64,000 bases of DNA from Cellvibrionales bacterium UBA1854 (GCA_002338445.1 DDII01000013.1:1-64000); one strand, 5' to 3'; numbered from the stretch's first letter, positions 8,217-17,890 are shown. The notes: generated by a model from the letters alone, not told the origin. A program made the numbers and translations.

Positions 8217-9509
8217 ATGAATAATAAAACAAGCCGATCACATAAACTCTTTGAAAACGCAAAAAAACGTATTCCAGGTGGCGTAAACTCACCGGTAAGA
8301 GCATTCAAGGCGGTTGGTGGAACTCCCGTTTTCTTTAAAAGCGCGAAAGGCGCATATATGTTTGATGAAGATGGAAGACGCTTTGTCGATTTCGTGCTCT
8401 CTTGGGGCCCTATGCTACTTGGTCATGGCCATCCTGTTGTGATTGACGCGGTTAAAAAACAGCTTGATCAAGCAACCACATTCGGTGCCCCTACTGCGTT
8501 GGAGGTTAACCTAGCAGATTACATTTGTAGTCTCCTACCCGGCATAGATATGATAAGAATGGTGAATTCCGGCACAGAGGCAACCATGAGTGCTGTCCGT
8601 TTAGCTAGAGGATTTACCGGTCGCGACAAGATAATTAAATTTGAAGGTTGTTATCATGGACACTCGGATTCTTTGCTTGTAAAGGCAGGATCTGGTGCAT
8701 TAACACTGGGCGTGCCCAGCTCTCCTGGCGTTCCAGAGTGTCTAGCTAACCAAACCATTACACTCAATTATAACGATATTAATCAAGTTCAACAGGTGAT
8801 GGAGCAAATTGGTTCGGAAGTTGCGGCTATTATTGTTGAACCCGTGGTAGGTAATATGAATTGCGTACCTCCAATCTCAGGTTTTCTGGATACATTACGA
8901 GAATGCTGCACCTCTACAGGTGCTCTTCTGATATTTGATGAGGTAATGACCGGTTTCCGAATAAATCCGATTGGCGCCATCGGAGAATACGGCATCCAAC
9001 CAGATATTATTTGTCTTGGCAAAGTCATAGGGGGTGGATTACCCGTAGGAGCGTTCGGGGGTAGCAGAAGGGTAATGGAACAAATCGCCCCCAGTGGCCC
9101 AATCTATCAAGCTGGCACACTAGCTGGAAATCCAATAGCTATGGCATCCGGATTAGCGACCCTCAAACTGATATCGGAACCGAATTTCTTCACCCCAGTG
9201 TCTGATCTAACCACTAAACTTGTCGATGGAATCGTTGATCGAGCTCACGATGCTAAGATTCCAATGACTAGCAATCATGTTGGAACTATGTGGGGTATCT
9301 TCTTTTCGCATGAAAAAAAAATAACCAACTACAAGCAAGTGTTACGCTGTGATACCCATCGCTTCGCGAATTTTTTTCATGGCATGCTTTCAGAAGGTGT
9401 GTATCTTGCACCTGCATCTTTTGAAGCCGGATTTATGTCTTCTGCTCACAGCGAGCAAGATATAGAATATACCTTGGATGCCGCGGAAAGAGTATTTAGC
9501 AAACTTTGA
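8217..9509 (+). CDS. hemL: Glutamate-1-semialdehyde 2,1-aminomutase
   Basis: PLP enzyme that makes 5-aminolevulinate from glutamate-1-semialdehyde (C5 pathway of haem synthesis). 430 aa from the ATG at 8217; an upstream in-frame ATG at 8157 adds 20 residues not expected in the family. Visible: the conserved start [29 protein letters not shown], the FDEVMTGFR motif and the PLP lysine in [17 protein letters not shown]. Lies between hemJ and hemB on the same strand. Confidence 0.97.
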   Translation: MNNKTSRSHKLFENAKKRIPGGVNSPVRAFKAVGGTPVFFKSAKGAYMFDEDGRRFVDFVLSWGPMLLGHGHPVVIDAVKKQLDQATTFGAPTALEVNLADYICSLLPGIDMIRMVNSGTEATMSAVRLARGFTGRDKIIKFEGCYHGHSDSLLVKAGSGALTLGVPSSPGVPECLANQTITLNYNDINQVQQVMEQIGSEVAAIIVEPVVGNMNCVPPISGFLDTLRECCTSTGALLIFDEVMTGFRINPIGAIGEYGIQPDIICLGKVIGGGLPVGAFGGSRRVMEQIAPSGPIYQAGTLAGNPIAMASGLATLKLISEPNFFTPVSDLTTKLVDGIVDRAHDAKIPMTSNHVGTMWGIFFSHEKKITNYKQVLRCDTHRFANFFHGMLSEGVYLAPASFEAGFMSSAHSEQDIEYTLDAAERVFSKL

Positions 9510-9627
9510 GTGACGGATTAACAATAACTTTGGCTTAAAAAAGGGTAAAAGATGCCTGTGTGCTTGTTGAGGCGTTAGTCGCCGCGATTGAACCACGACA
9601 ATAGAGAAATAGAGGACCCAAAAATTC

Positions 9628-10647
9628 ATGAGACAAGCATTTCATCGCGGCCACTTCCCATATTCAAGGATGAGAAGACTACGCTCTTCCTCTTTCATTC
9701 GACACCTAGCCGCAGAAACCGACATTAATGTGCGTGATCTCATTTTGCCGCTTTTTGTAGTTGAGGGATTTAATCAACGTCAAACTGTAGAATCTATGCC
9801 CGGAATAAAGCGGCTATCAATCGATTATTTAATAGAAGAGGTGATAGAAGCAGAGTCTTTCGGTATTCCAGCAGTTGTCTTATTTCCCATGATTGAAAAA
9901 TCACGGAAAACCCAAACTGCAGAGGAATCATATAATGAAAATGGTCTCATTCAGACCGCAATTCGCAAAGTAAAATCTGCGGCACCGAAGATAGCAATCA
10001 TAGCAGATGTTGCTTTGGACCCATACACGGCCCACGGCCACGACGGTATTATAGATGAAAGTACCGGATATGTTCTAAACGATACCACAAACGAAATTTT
10101 AGTTAAACAAGCCCTCTCACTTGCCCACGCTGGAGCAGATATTGTTGCTCCGTCAGATATGATGGATGGTCGAGTTGGAATCATTCGAGAAAGCTTAGAG
10201 GAAGCAGGATTGGTGAATACTATTATCATGGCCTATGCAGCCAAGTACGCCTCTGCTTACTATGGTCCATTCAGAGATGCCATTGGCTCTTCGGCAAGCC
10301 TTAACAAAATTGATAAGAGCAGTTATCAATTGGATTCAAGGAATCTCAAGGAAGCACTTCATGAATGCGCTCTGGATTTATCAGAGGGCGCCGATATGCT
10401 GCTCATAAAACCAGGAATGCCATACCTTGATGTTTTAAAAAGTGTTGTTGATGAATTTGCAGTCCCCACTTTTGCCTTTCAAGTAAGTGGTGAATACGCG
10501 ATGCATTGTGCAGCCTTTGACAACAATTGGTTGTCAAAAGAACAAATAATCTTAGAATCTTTGATAGCGTTCAAACGTGCTGGAGCAACTGGAATACTCA
10601 CTTATTTTGCGAAGGAAGCCGCACATTTATTATCAAAATCTACATAA
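9628..10647 (+). CDS. hemB: Delta-aminolevulinic acid dehydratase (porphobilinogen synthase)
   Basis: Condenses two 5-aminolevulinates to porphobilinogen, the step after HemL. 339 aa. The two active-site lysines are in AAKYASAYYGPFR and LLIKPGMPYLD. The metal loop reads DVALDPYTAHGHDG, with Asp/Ala where zinc-type enzymes have cysteines, so this should be the magnesium-type enzyme known from Pseudomonas. It begins 118 nt after hemL and may have its own promoter. Confidence 0.97.
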   Translation: MRQAFHRGHFPYSRMRRLRSSSFIRHLAAETDINVRDLILPLFVVEGFNQRQTVESMPGIKRLSIDYLIEEVIEAESFGIPAVVLFPMIEKSRKTQTAEESYNENGLIQTAIRKVKSAAPKIAIIADVALDPYTAHGHDGIIDESTGYVLNDTTNEILVKQALSLAHAGADIVAPSDMMDGRVGIIRESLEEAGLVNTIIMAYAAKYASAYYGPFRDAIGSSASLNKIDKSSYQLDSRNLKEALHECALDLSEGADMLLIKPGMPYLDVLKSVVDEFAVPTFAFQVSGEYAMHCAAFDNNWLSKEQIILESLIAFKRAGATGILTYFAKEAAHLLSKST

Positions 10648-10772
10648 ACTAATTTAAATAAAAATTATATAACCTCGGTTAAACACAAGCACCAACACCA
10701 TGCACCTATTCCTTGTTATACAACAGTATGTGAACAGAATGATGCGCCAAAACTTTTCATGAGGCTATTTTA

Positions 10773-11822
10773 ATGGACAACTGCGTCCAACTCTTGCTCA
10801 ACAAACTGCCCTTTTTAAACGGTGCGATAATGATAGTGGCAGATGAAAATTGGCAGAATGTGGATTGGCACTCCATCAAAATCTTTAAACAGAAAAATAT
10901 GCGAGTTTTTAGTAACCGATTCGACATAGTGGGCAATGTAAATAACTCGGGAATTGAATGTATATTTTGCGACTTTGATTTTTCACAGATACCAGAAAAA
11001 AGCCTGGACCACATTATTTTTCGCGTGTCAAAAGAAAAAGCAATAACACAACATACGATTAATAACGCTCAACGATTACTTAAGAAAGGAGCTTCCTTAC
11101 TTATTGCCGGACAAAAAAAAGAAGGTATAAAAACCTACATTAAACTCTCTCAAAAGCTTCTCTCTGATACTTCGAAAATACAAAAATTTGGTGTTGATTA
11201 TATTGCATCAATCGCATGCAGGAGTATTGTAAAGGGCAAAGCTGAGGGAGACGATTACTCCCAGATGAGGAAAATAGTCCATACAGACGACAGGATATTT
11301 TTCAGTAAACCTGGGATTTTTGGTTGGAGGAAAATTGATCAAGGGAGTAAATTTTTGTGTGAGCATTTAGAGCTTTTCTTTAAGACTTATGATTTCATAC
11401 CGACTTCACTTCTCGATCTTGGATGTGGATATGGTTACGTAGCGTGCGAAGCAAGACGATTCGAGTTCTTAAACATCTTCGCAACCGATAATAATGCAGC
11501 TGCAATCTCTGCATGCAAACTTAACTTTACACATTACGGTCTTCGTGAGGCCAATGTCATGGCAACTGACGCGGGACAAAGGATTTCAGAAAATTTTGAC
11601 GCAATTTTATGTAACCCGCCCATACATGTTGGCTCTAGGGTCGATTTAGCATTAATCAGAAAATTTTTAATTAGCACAAGACGTCTTTTAACAAAAACTG
11701 GAAAAGCACTATTTGTAGTTGATGTATGCACTCCACTTGAGTCTCTCGCTATGAATAATTTTTCGCGCGTTCACACTATAAGTAAAAATAGACAATTCAA
11801 GCTAATTTCATTGAGTCAATGA
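10773..11822 (+). CDS. rsmC: 16S rRNA (guanine-1207-N2)-methyltransferase
   Basis: SAM-dependent modification of G1207 in the small subunit. 349 aa: a degenerate N-terminal methyltransferase-like domain (about 1-165) and a catalytic C-terminal domain with LLDLGCGYGYVACEA (motif I) and CNPPIH (NPP(F/Y/I) motif IV, purifying the exocyclic-amine class). The FGWRKIDQGSKFL segment corresponds to the FSRDKLDVGSQLL block of E. coli RsmC. The related RlmG has a similar layout, so the exact target carries some doubt. A TGAGG ribosome-binding site precedes the ATG. Confidence 0.85.
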   Translation: MDNCVQLLLNKLPFLNGAIMIVADENWQNVDWHSIKIFKQKNMRVFSNRFDIVGNVNNSGIECIFCDFDFSQIPEKSLDHIIFRVSKEKAITQHTINNAQRLLKKGASLLIAGQKKEGIKTYIKLSQKLLSDTSKIQKFGVDYIASIACRSIVKGKAEGDDYSQMRKIVHTDDRIFFSKPGIFGWRKIDQGSKFLCEHLELFFKTYDFIPTSLLDLGCGYGYVACEARRFEFLNIFATDNNAAAISACKLNFTHYGLREANVMATDAGQRISENFDAILCNPPIHVGSRVDLALIRKFLISTRRLLTKTGKALFVVDVCTPLESLAMNNFSRVHTISKNRQFKLISLSQ

Positions 11823-11912
11823 AAAAGAAAAACAAAATGACTACACACAATGTCGCCTGATCAAAAAGCCCCAGCAAAGTTATATCCGACCTAAAATATA
11901 TCGCAGAAAGTT

Positions 11913-13130
11913 TTAAAACGCCCTTCCATTAATTCCGAAATTAATGAATTTCTCCCTCAAAATAGGAATAAAATCTAAACTACACAAACCAAGGTTACGA
12001 CCTAACTTTAAAACAATATTCTGAGATGAGAATAACGCTGGAAGATTGCCAGTGAATTCGGCGATAAGATGCTGCTCAAATAATCGATCTTTGCGGTATT
12101 TATCCAGCACAGAGACACTTCCAAAGTCTCTATTCGCATTGGATGCAGAAGCGATCGCCTCAGCGAGTCTAGTGGCGTCTCTCAATGATAGATTCAAACC
12201 TTGACCCGCCACAGGGTGCAAACTATGTGCAACATTGCCGAGCAACACTACTCTAGCGCGAATCATCTCTTCCGCAAAACTAGTTGTGAGTGCAAAGCTC
12301 GTCCGAGCGCTAACGTCTGTAAATATGCCGCTACGATAACCAAATTGCGTTTGCAATTTATCTAAAAACAAGACATCGGTAACTTGTTCTAATTGTAAAG
12401 CAAATTCTGATGGCTGAGTCCAGACAAGCGACACCTTGGGTTGACCCATATTTGTTGGAAGTGGAAGCATCGCCAACACCCCCGATTGTGTAAAACGCTC
12501 GTATGCGATCCCCTTATGTTTTCGGTCAAGAGTGACACTAGCAACAATCGCTTTTTGTCCAAGGTCTTTGGACTTCACCCAAAACCCAAGTTTTGAGGCT
12601 ATTTTTGAACATAAGCCGTCGGCTATCACCAGTAGTTTAGCGACGATAACTGTATTAGTTTTGCTCGTAGTAAGTCTGACTTGATCCTTCTCTATTGATG
12701 TGTCTGTAATCTCTGTGGAGTACCAAATTTGAATCTTCTTGTGGGTCAAATTTTGTCTTAAACTATCGCTTAGCAATCGCCCCTCGACAACATATCCCAA
12801 CGGATCTTCATCATTAGGAGACCGATTAAAACGAGCCATCCCCGGATGACCTTTATCGCTCACATGAATAGATTCAATTGGTGCCGCTGACTTCTCCAGT
12901 GCAGCCCAAATACCGGCGGTCTGTAGTATATTTTTACTATCTCTGGATAACGCAATGCCTCTAATATCCGAGTCAGCAGCGGCTGTTTTGCCAGATGAGA
13001 TCGATTTATTTGACTCTAACACCAAAATTCTTAAATTCGGCTCTTTTTTTGTCAACAAAAGCGCAAAGCTCGCCCCCACCAGGCCCGCACCCACAATTAC
13101 CGCGTCAAAAGCATAGTCTCGTCGCATCAC
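11913..13130 (-). CDS. ubiH: FAD-dependent ubiquinone hydroxylase (UbiH/VisB family)
   Basis: Flavin monooxygenase of ubiquinone synthesis. 405 aa. Visible: N-terminal FAD-binding motif VGAGLVGASFALLL, a DG motif (VIADGLCS) near residue 167, and the second FAD motif RVVLLGNVAHSLHPVAGQGLNLSLRD near residue 290. The position downstream of pepP matches the ygfB-pepP-ubiH-ubiI order of E. coli and Pseudomonas. A following ubiI paralogue is missing here; the next gene on this side is the convergent rsmC. UbiI or UbiF activity cannot be excluded by sequence alone. Confidence 0.87.
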   Translation of the reverse strand: MMRRDYAFDAVIVGAGLVGASFALLLTKKEPNLRILVLESNKSISSGKTAAADSDIRGIALSRDSKNILQTAGIWAALEKSAAPIESIHVSDKGHPGMARFNRSPNDEDPLGYVVEGRLLSDSLRQNLTHKKIQIWYSTEITDTSIEKDQVRLTTSKTNTVIVAKLLVIADGLCSKIASKLGFWVKSKDLGQKAIVASVTLDRKHKGIAYERFTQSGVLAMLPLPTNMGQPKVSLVWTQPSEFALQLEQVTDVLFLDKLQTQFGYRSGIFTDVSARTSFALTTSFAEEMIRARVVLLGNVAHSLHPVAGQGLNLSLRDATRLAEAIASASNANRDFGSVSVLDKYRKDRLFEQHLIAEFTGNLPALFSSQNIVLKLGRNLGLCSLDFIPILREKFINFGINGRAF

Positions 13131-13149
13131 ACCGCACCAGGCCTTAGAT

Positions 13150-14457
13150 TCAAATCATTAATTTCTCGATTTCAACTCGACACTTGGGAACATTTTCATT
13201 CAGTTGCTCACAGCCGTCCCGCGTCAAAACCACATTATCTTCGATTCGCACTGATATACCTCTCCATTTTTCTTCCACACTCAAATTATCAGGGGCGATG
13301 TATATTCCAGGCTCAACAGTTACAACCATACCCGCCTCATAATCGCGCCAAATCTGATCAAGTCTATAATCTCCGACATCATGCACATCCATTCCTAGCC
13401 AGTGTCCAGATTGATGCATATAAAAATCTCGATAGGAGCCTCTGCCAATTAAATCATCAACGTCTCCAGAGAGAATCCCCAAATCGACTAAACCTTGTGT
13501 AATGGTTTTGATGGTCACATCATTCGCTGTGTTGTATGGTTTTCCAGGAGCTATAGATTTTATAGCCTCAGCTTGAGCCTCTAAAACAACTTCATATATC
13601 GATGCTTGCGGTCTGGTAAACCGACCATTAACAGGAAAGGTGCGCGTAATGTCCGCACAATAATTGTAATATTCACACCCAGCATCAACCAAAACCAGAT
13701 CCCCGTCTACCAGTAAATCTTGATTCTTTATGTAATGCAGAACACAAGCGTTCTTTCCACCGCCGACAATCGTTGTATAAGCCGGACATGTCGCTCCCTG
13801 ATAGAGAAATTCGTGCTCAATTTCAGCTTGTAATTGATACTCATACATACCTGGCCGAATAACCCGCATAGCACGCCTGTGTGCGCTGGCTGTAATAGCT
13901 GCGGCATTCTTCATTATTTTGAGCTCCATAGAAGTTTTTATCAAACGCATCTCGTTAACAAAGTGGTCAATATCGATAAATTCACCCGGAGGGGTCGCTC
14001 CTCTCCGCCTTTGAGCCCTAATTTCATTGACCCATCCCATCAACCGATTATCAAATTCCGTATCCTTGCCAATTCCATAATATACTCGATCTCGCCCTTC
14101 CAACATCCCGGGTAAAATGTCGTCAATATCGGTAATCGGGAACGCGTCATCAGCCTCAAAATGATCACAAGCGCCCGAGGGGCCGTACAGAAACCCGTCC
14201 CAAATTTCACGCATTTGGTCCTTTTCCTGACAAAATATTACGAATTGACCTTGTGTTCTACTCGGTATGAGTACCAACACAGATTGAGGTTCAGGAAACC
14301 CACTCAAATAACTAAACGTTGTGTCCTGCTTATAAGGGTATAAGGTATCTTTTGAGCGTACCCGCACAGGAGCACTTGCAACAATCGCGATACTGTTTGG
14401 CTCCATCATATTAATGAGACCTGACCGCCTATTAGCATACTCTTTTTTCGTAATCAC
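13150..14457 (-). CDS. pepP: Xaa-Pro aminopeptidase P
   Basis: Metalloprotease removing N-terminal residues preceding proline. 435 aa with an N-terminal creatinase-like domain (1-170) and a C-terminal pita-bread domain. Metal ligands appear in DAGCEYYNYCADITRTFP (two Asp), HQSGHWLGMDVHDVG (His), and in VTVEPGIY and ISVRIEDNVV (two Glu). 19 nt upstream of ubiH and 40 nt downstream of the YgfB-family gene, so probably one transcript. Confidence 0.96.
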   Translation of the reverse strand: MITKKEYANRRSGLINMMEPNSIAIVASAPVRVRSKDTLYPYKQDTTFSYLSGFPEPQSVLVLIPSRTQGQFVIFCQEKDQMREIWDGFLYGPSGACDHFEADDAFPITDIDDILPGMLEGRDRVYYGIGKDTEFDNRLMGWVNEIRAQRRRGATPPGEFIDIDHFVNEMRLIKTSMELKIMKNAAAITASAHRRAMRVIRPGMYEYQLQAEIEHEFLYQGATCPAYTTIVGGGKNACVLHYIKNQDLLVDGDLVLVDAGCEYYNYCADITRTFPVNGRFTRPQASIYEVVLEAQAEAIKSIAPGKPYNTANDVTIKTITQGLVDLGILSGDVDDLIGRGSYRDFYMHQSGHWLGMDVHDVGDYRLDQIWRDYEAGMVVTVEPGIYIAPDNLSVEEKWRGISVRIEDNVVLTRDGCEQLNENVPKCRVEIEKLMI

Positions 14458-14497
14458 GCTATCCTCACTACTCTAAAAAATGTCATGACAAGTAATC

Positions 14498-15031
14498 TCA
14501 ATCACTTCGATACAGATCAGAGTAGATAACTTGAACCAGAATTCGAACGTGTTCCAAAATATATTCAAAGTCACTCTCACCGCCAGACTCTGCATCTAAC
14601 GACACATTTGCAACTTCAGAAAGATCTGTTAGAGCTTCAATCGTGTCTTCGGTTGTCTCAAATTGTCCATCCCAAACGTCAGCAAGTCCCGATAAAAAAT
14701 GCCTGCACCACTCTGCTATTGCATTTAATCTAGTATCCAAAGACACACCCTCGGTAGGTAAAAGAGGTTGAAATCCGTAATTTAAGTCCCTCAAATCACT
14801 ATTTACAACATTCTTATACCCAGAAAGAAATTTTTGTAAAACTTCCCTCTGCTCTGAGGACCAAAATAGCCACTCTTCTAATTTCTCAAAAACTAGTGAC
14901 TCATCAATTTCTCCTTTCATTAATATTCCACACACATAACCATGGAACATGCTTGGAGTCGCGTCTAAATTCAAATCGAAGAACAGAGTTTCAAGGCTGT
15001 CAAAGGATATATCGTGTGTCGAGTCTACCAT
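14498..15031 (-). CDS. ygfB: UPF0149 family protein (YgfB-like)
   Basis: 177 aa, mostly helical and acidic. YgfB-family features: N-terminal MFHGYVCGILMKG, and GYKNVVNSDLRDLNYGFQPLLPTE, AIAEWCRHFLSGL in the middle. In Pseudomonas aeruginosa a YgfB protein affects beta-lactam resistance through ampDh3 expression; no such role can be read here. First gene of the ygfB-pepP-ubiH run and divergent from the ZapB-like/zapA pair across 126 bases. Confidence 0.87.
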   Translation of the reverse strand: MVDSTHDISFDSLETLFFDLNLDATPSMFHGYVCGILMKGEIDESLVFEKLEEWLFWSSEQREVLQKFLSGYKNVVNSDLRDLNYGFQPLLPTEGVSLDTRLNAIAEWCRHFLSGLADVWDGQFETTEDTIEALTDLSEVANVSLDAESGGESDFEYILEHVRILVQVIYSDLYRSD

Positions 15032-15157
15032 GAAAAGAATTATATCACTGAGATTATAATCGCACGATGGTTTATCGTGAGCAAATAATTGACCCTAATG
15101 ACTGCAATGAATATAGTGAAGAGAATTTTAGAAAGTTTTTAATACTTAGGCAGTACG

Positions 15158-15361
15158 ATGAATACACCTGAAAATTTTGAAGAAAAGCTCGACAGGTTAA
15201 TAGAATTATGCCAGCAACTTAAAGCCGAAAATAAGGCATTGAGAGAACGCGAGGCGGGTCTAGTTGGAGAAAGAGGACAACTGTTAGAAAAAAACGAATT
15301 GGCTAGACAGAAGATACAAACCATGATTAATCGCCTTAAAAATATGAGTGCAGAACAATAA
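15158..15361 (+). CDS. TIGR02449 family short coiled-coil protein (ZapB-like)
   Basis: 67 aa, almost entirely one coiled coil (FEEKLDRLIELCQQL to the end) with leucines at heptad positions. Proteins of this family sit directly upstream of zapA in many gammaproteobacteria and resemble ZapB, which links the Z ring to other division factors. Its TAA shares one base with the zapA ATG (TAATG), indicating translational coupling. The function is inferred from the neighbour and shape. Confidence 0.83.
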   Translation: MNTPENFEEKLDRLIELCQQLKAENKALREREAGLVGERGQLLEKNELARQKIQTMINRLKNMSAEQ

Positions 15362-15663
15362 TGGAAAACATTTCTCTCAAAGTAAGGATTTTAGACAAAG
15401 ACTACCAGGTCAACTGTCTACCAAAGGAGCGAGAGGCCTTGCAAGCCTCAGCTAAACTACTGAACGAAAAAATGGAAGAGATTCGAAATCGATCTAATAT
15501 AATTGGTTTAGAGCGCATAGCCGTCATGGCGGCGCTTAATTTGAGCCACGATTTAATCCGAACTCGAGACTCTGCCAAAGTTAATGCCGACGCATCGCAA
15601 CGATTAGCATCAGTGGATAGTAAGCTCGAGTCGATACTCTTTGAATTTGATGCCTCAACGTAG
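15361..15663 (+). CDS. zapA: Cell division protein ZapA
   Basis: Cytoplasmic FtsZ-associated protein that bundles protofilaments and stabilises the Z ring. 100 aa: N-terminal globular part (VRILDKDYQVNCLPKE) followed by a long helix from about residue 55. Sits directly before 6S RNA and ygfA, the widely conserved zapA-ssrS-ygfA arrangement. Confidence 0.95.
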   Translation: MENISLKVRILDKDYQVNCLPKEREALQASAKLLNEKMEEIRNRSNIIGLERIAVMAALNLSHDLIRTRDSAKVNADASQRLASVDSKLESILFEFDAST

Positions 15664-15681
15664 ATGTTTTTTTAGTAGCTC

Positions 15682-15690
15682 TGATATAAT
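15682..15690 (+). promoter_or_regulatory. Promoter of 6S RNA (extended -10)
   Basis: TGATATAAT is an extended -10 (TGn plus a perfect TATAAT). It ends three to seven bases before the predicted 6S 5' end. No good -35 is seen at 16-18 bp, which fits reliance on the extended -10. It starts 18 bases after the zapA stop. Confidence 0.65.
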
Positions 15691-15693
15691 AGT

Positions 15694-15866
15694 ATTCCTG
15701 GAGTGTGCGCCAGCCGAGAAGTCCCTGAGCCGATAATTTTGCTATGGCTTCTCTTTGTCAAAGCTGTTGAGCAGTTCCGTGCGTCGGAAAGCCTGATGCG
15801 ATGCAAGAGTCGCCGACTTGAACCTTTCGGTTCAAGGCCACGTCGGCGGCGGCACTCTGGGTCTTT
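15694..15866 (+). ncRNA. ssrS: 6S RNA
   Basis: Binds the sigma-70 holoenzyme and mimics an open promoter, reducing transcription in stationary phase. The 5' CCTGGAGTG pairs with 3' CACTCTGGG to close the long hairpin (with G-U pairs). Internal blocks match E. coli 6S: AGTCCCTGAGCCGAT, GCAGTTCCGTGCGTCGGAAAGCCT-like central region, and the CTTGAACCTTTCGGTTCAAG hairpin followed by GGCGGC. About 173 nt. Located between zapA and ygfA as in most gammaproteobacteria. Ends are estimated to within a few bases. Confidence 0.93.
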
Positions 15867-15868
15867 AA

Positions 15869-16471
15869 ATGAGGAACGATGTTTTGACGTCAACCAATCA
15901 GCGCAAAACTTTACGTTCCCGACGAATGGCTCTCTCTCCTGCATGTCAAGCTCTAACCGCCTCAAATGTTGCAAAAACTCTCTCAGAGCAACCAATTTTT
16001 CAAAAGTCGCAACGCATAGCGGCTTATTTCTCGCGCAACGGTGAGGTAGACTTGCAAATCCTAATAAAACGACAAATAAAACTTCGCAAAAAGTGGTTTA
16101 TGCCAGTTTTGAAGATCGACGAAAAGTCGCTTGGATTTAGTCGCTATGATAAAAATAGTTCTTTATATTTAAACTCGTATGGCATTTCGGAGCCTATCAA
16201 CCCTGACAGCAAAATTTTAGAAGCTTCCGATATGGATCTAATCCTTTTACCGCTCGTTGGATTTGATCGCCTCGGCAATCGAATTGGAATGGGCGGTGGC
16301 TACTATGACAGAGCTCTAAAAAACTGCTTACAAAAAAAAGATAATGGCCCATTTTTACTCGGAGTAGCGCATAGTTGCCAGGAATGTAAGCATATTGATG
16401 CACAACCTTGGGATATACGTTTACACATGATAGTCACGGAATTAGAGGTTATATGCGTAAAACAAAAATAA
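15869..16471 (+). CDS. ygfA: 5-formyltetrahydrofolate cyclo-ligase
   Basis: ATP-dependent conversion of 5-formyl-THF to 5,10-methenyl-THF in one-carbon metabolism; linked to persistence in E. coli. 200 aa. Visible: basic N terminus QRKTLRSRR, DLILLPLVGFDRLGNRIGMGGGYYDRAL (phosphate-binding region). The ATG at 15869 abuts the 3' end of 6S RNA and has no ribosome-binding site; an in-frame TTG at 15884 is preceded by GAGG at 15871-15874 and may be the real start. It probably shares the 6S transcript. Its 3' end overlaps pyk by 19 nt. Confidence 0.92.
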   Translation: MRNDVLTSTNQRKTLRSRRMALSPACQALTASNVAKTLSEQPIFQKSQRIAAYFSRNGEVDLQILIKRQIKLRKKWFMPVLKIDEKSLGFSRYDKNSSLYLNSYGISEPINPDSKILEASDMDLILLPLVGFDRLGNRIGMGGGYYDRALKNCLQKKDNGPFLLGVAHSCQECKHIDAQPWDIRLHMIVTELEVICVKQK

Positions 16472-17862
16472 TATGTACCATAGGGCCGGTCTCTCACTCC
16501 AGCAAAATGCTGAGAAAATTAGCCAAAGCTGGAATGAATATCGCGCGGCTTAACATGTCCCATGGTAGCCACGACTCACACGCAGAAGTGATAGAATCAA
16601 TCCGGAAACTGAACATAACCTCAGAGCAACCGATCGCAGTGATGCTCGACACCCAAGGCCCCGAAATCCGAACGGGAGACCGCACTAATGACCTTCATCT
16701 CAAAACGGGAGACGTAATATCTATCGTTGTTCGTGGTAGCGAAGACGTTGAGTCGACATCGATCTTAGTTAACTATGAAGATTTAGTTAAAGACATGAAT
16801 AGGGGCGACATTATAACAGTTGACAACGGATTGATAAATCTGAAAGTGCTAAGTAAAGAGGCAAGATCAATGCGTTGTGAAGTTATTGACGGCGGACTTC
16901 TAAAGAGCAAACGTCATGTAAACCTTCCGGGAATTCGCATAAATCTACCTGCAATTACCGAAAAAGACCGACGCGATATCGAATTTGCCAAAGCTCAAAA
17001 TGTCGATTTTATCGCATTATCATTTGTTCGAAAGGCGAGTGACGTAAAGGAGCTGCGATCACTTTTAGGTAATCAATCAAAGGACATAAAAGTTATTGCG
17101 AAACTCGAGGATCAAGAGGGTATTACAAATATGGTTGAAATCGCAGAAAATGTGGATGGAATAATGGTTGCAAGAGGCGATCTTGGCGCAGAAATTAGGC
17201 TCGAAGTGCTCCCTCGAATTCAGCGTCGAATCATCCGAACTTGTGCAGAAATGGGCAAACGTGTGATTGTCGCTACACATATGCTTGAATCAATGATTGA
17301 AAAACCCATTCCCACACGCGCCGAAGTTACTGATGTGGCCAACGCCGTTTACGAGGAAGTAGATGCCATAATGCTATCTGGGGAGACAACTGTTGGTAAA
17401 TTTCCTGTTCGTTGTGTAGAAATACTGAATAAAATTGCATGCTCGACGGAAAGTAGTCGGGGGCTATGTTTTACGGATAATCTGATTCTTGAAAATGAAA
17501 AACAACATGTCGCGCAGGCCGCTGTAAATTTAGCTGAATCTATCCAAGCAGCAGCTATTCTTGTTCCAACCCGCCGTGGACGCATGGCAAATTGGGTCAC
17601 TAACTGTCATCCGCAAAGGTCTATAATTTGTGCGTTTACCAACGATAATCGAATCGCGCGACAGTTAGTGTTGAATCGAAATGTACTGAGTTACACAATC
17701 AATTTTGATGAAAATCCTGAGATAACACTTGCTAAAGCTGCACAAATAATGCTCGCAAGCGGAAAATTTTCTTCGAATCAAAAAGTCGTAGTGATTTCTG
17801 ATACATTAGCTGGGAAAGGAATTGAAGCCATACAAATAAGAGAAGTTGGTGATTTGGTCTAA
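16453..17862 (+). CDS. pyk: Pyruvate kinase
   Basis: Last ATP-forming step of glycolysis. 469 aa from the ATG at 16453 (AGAGG five bases upstream; MRKTKIICTIGP is the normal N terminus). Visible: MLDTQGPEIRTG substrate loop, KLEDQEGI, GIMVARGDLGAEI and MLSGETTVGKFP. The start lies inside the last codons of ygfA, a 19-nt overlap. E. coli PykA-type or PykF-type cannot be decided with confidence. Confidence 0.96.
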   Translation: MRKTKIICTIGPVSHSSKMLRKLAKAGMNIARLNMSHGSHDSHAEVIESIRKLNITSEQPIAVMLDTQGPEIRTGDRTNDLHLKTGDVISIVVRGSEDVESTSILVNYEDLVKDMNRGDIITVDNGLINLKVLSKEARSMRCEVIDGGLLKSKRHVNLPGIRINLPAITEKDRRDIEFAKAQNVDFIALSFVRKASDVKELRSLLGNQSKDIKVIAKLEDQEGITNMVEIAENVDGIMVARGDLGAEIRLEVLPRIQRRIIRTCAEMGKRVIVATHMLESMIEKPIPTRAEVTDVANAVYEEVDAIMLSGETTVGKFPVRCVEILNKIACSTESSRGLCFTDNLILENEKQHVAQAAVNLAESIQAAAILVPTRRGRMANWVTNCHPQRSIICAFTNDNRIARQLVLNRNVLSYTINFDENPEITLAKAAQIMLASGKFSSNQKVVVISDTLAGKGIEAIQIREVGDLV

Positions 17863-17890
17863 GTGAGGGATGGAGAAGCCCCGAGTTCTG

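Noticed and set aside
15672..16044. Frames on both strands over 6S RNA
   Set aside because: The segment is explained by the structured 6S RNA and the start of ygfA.
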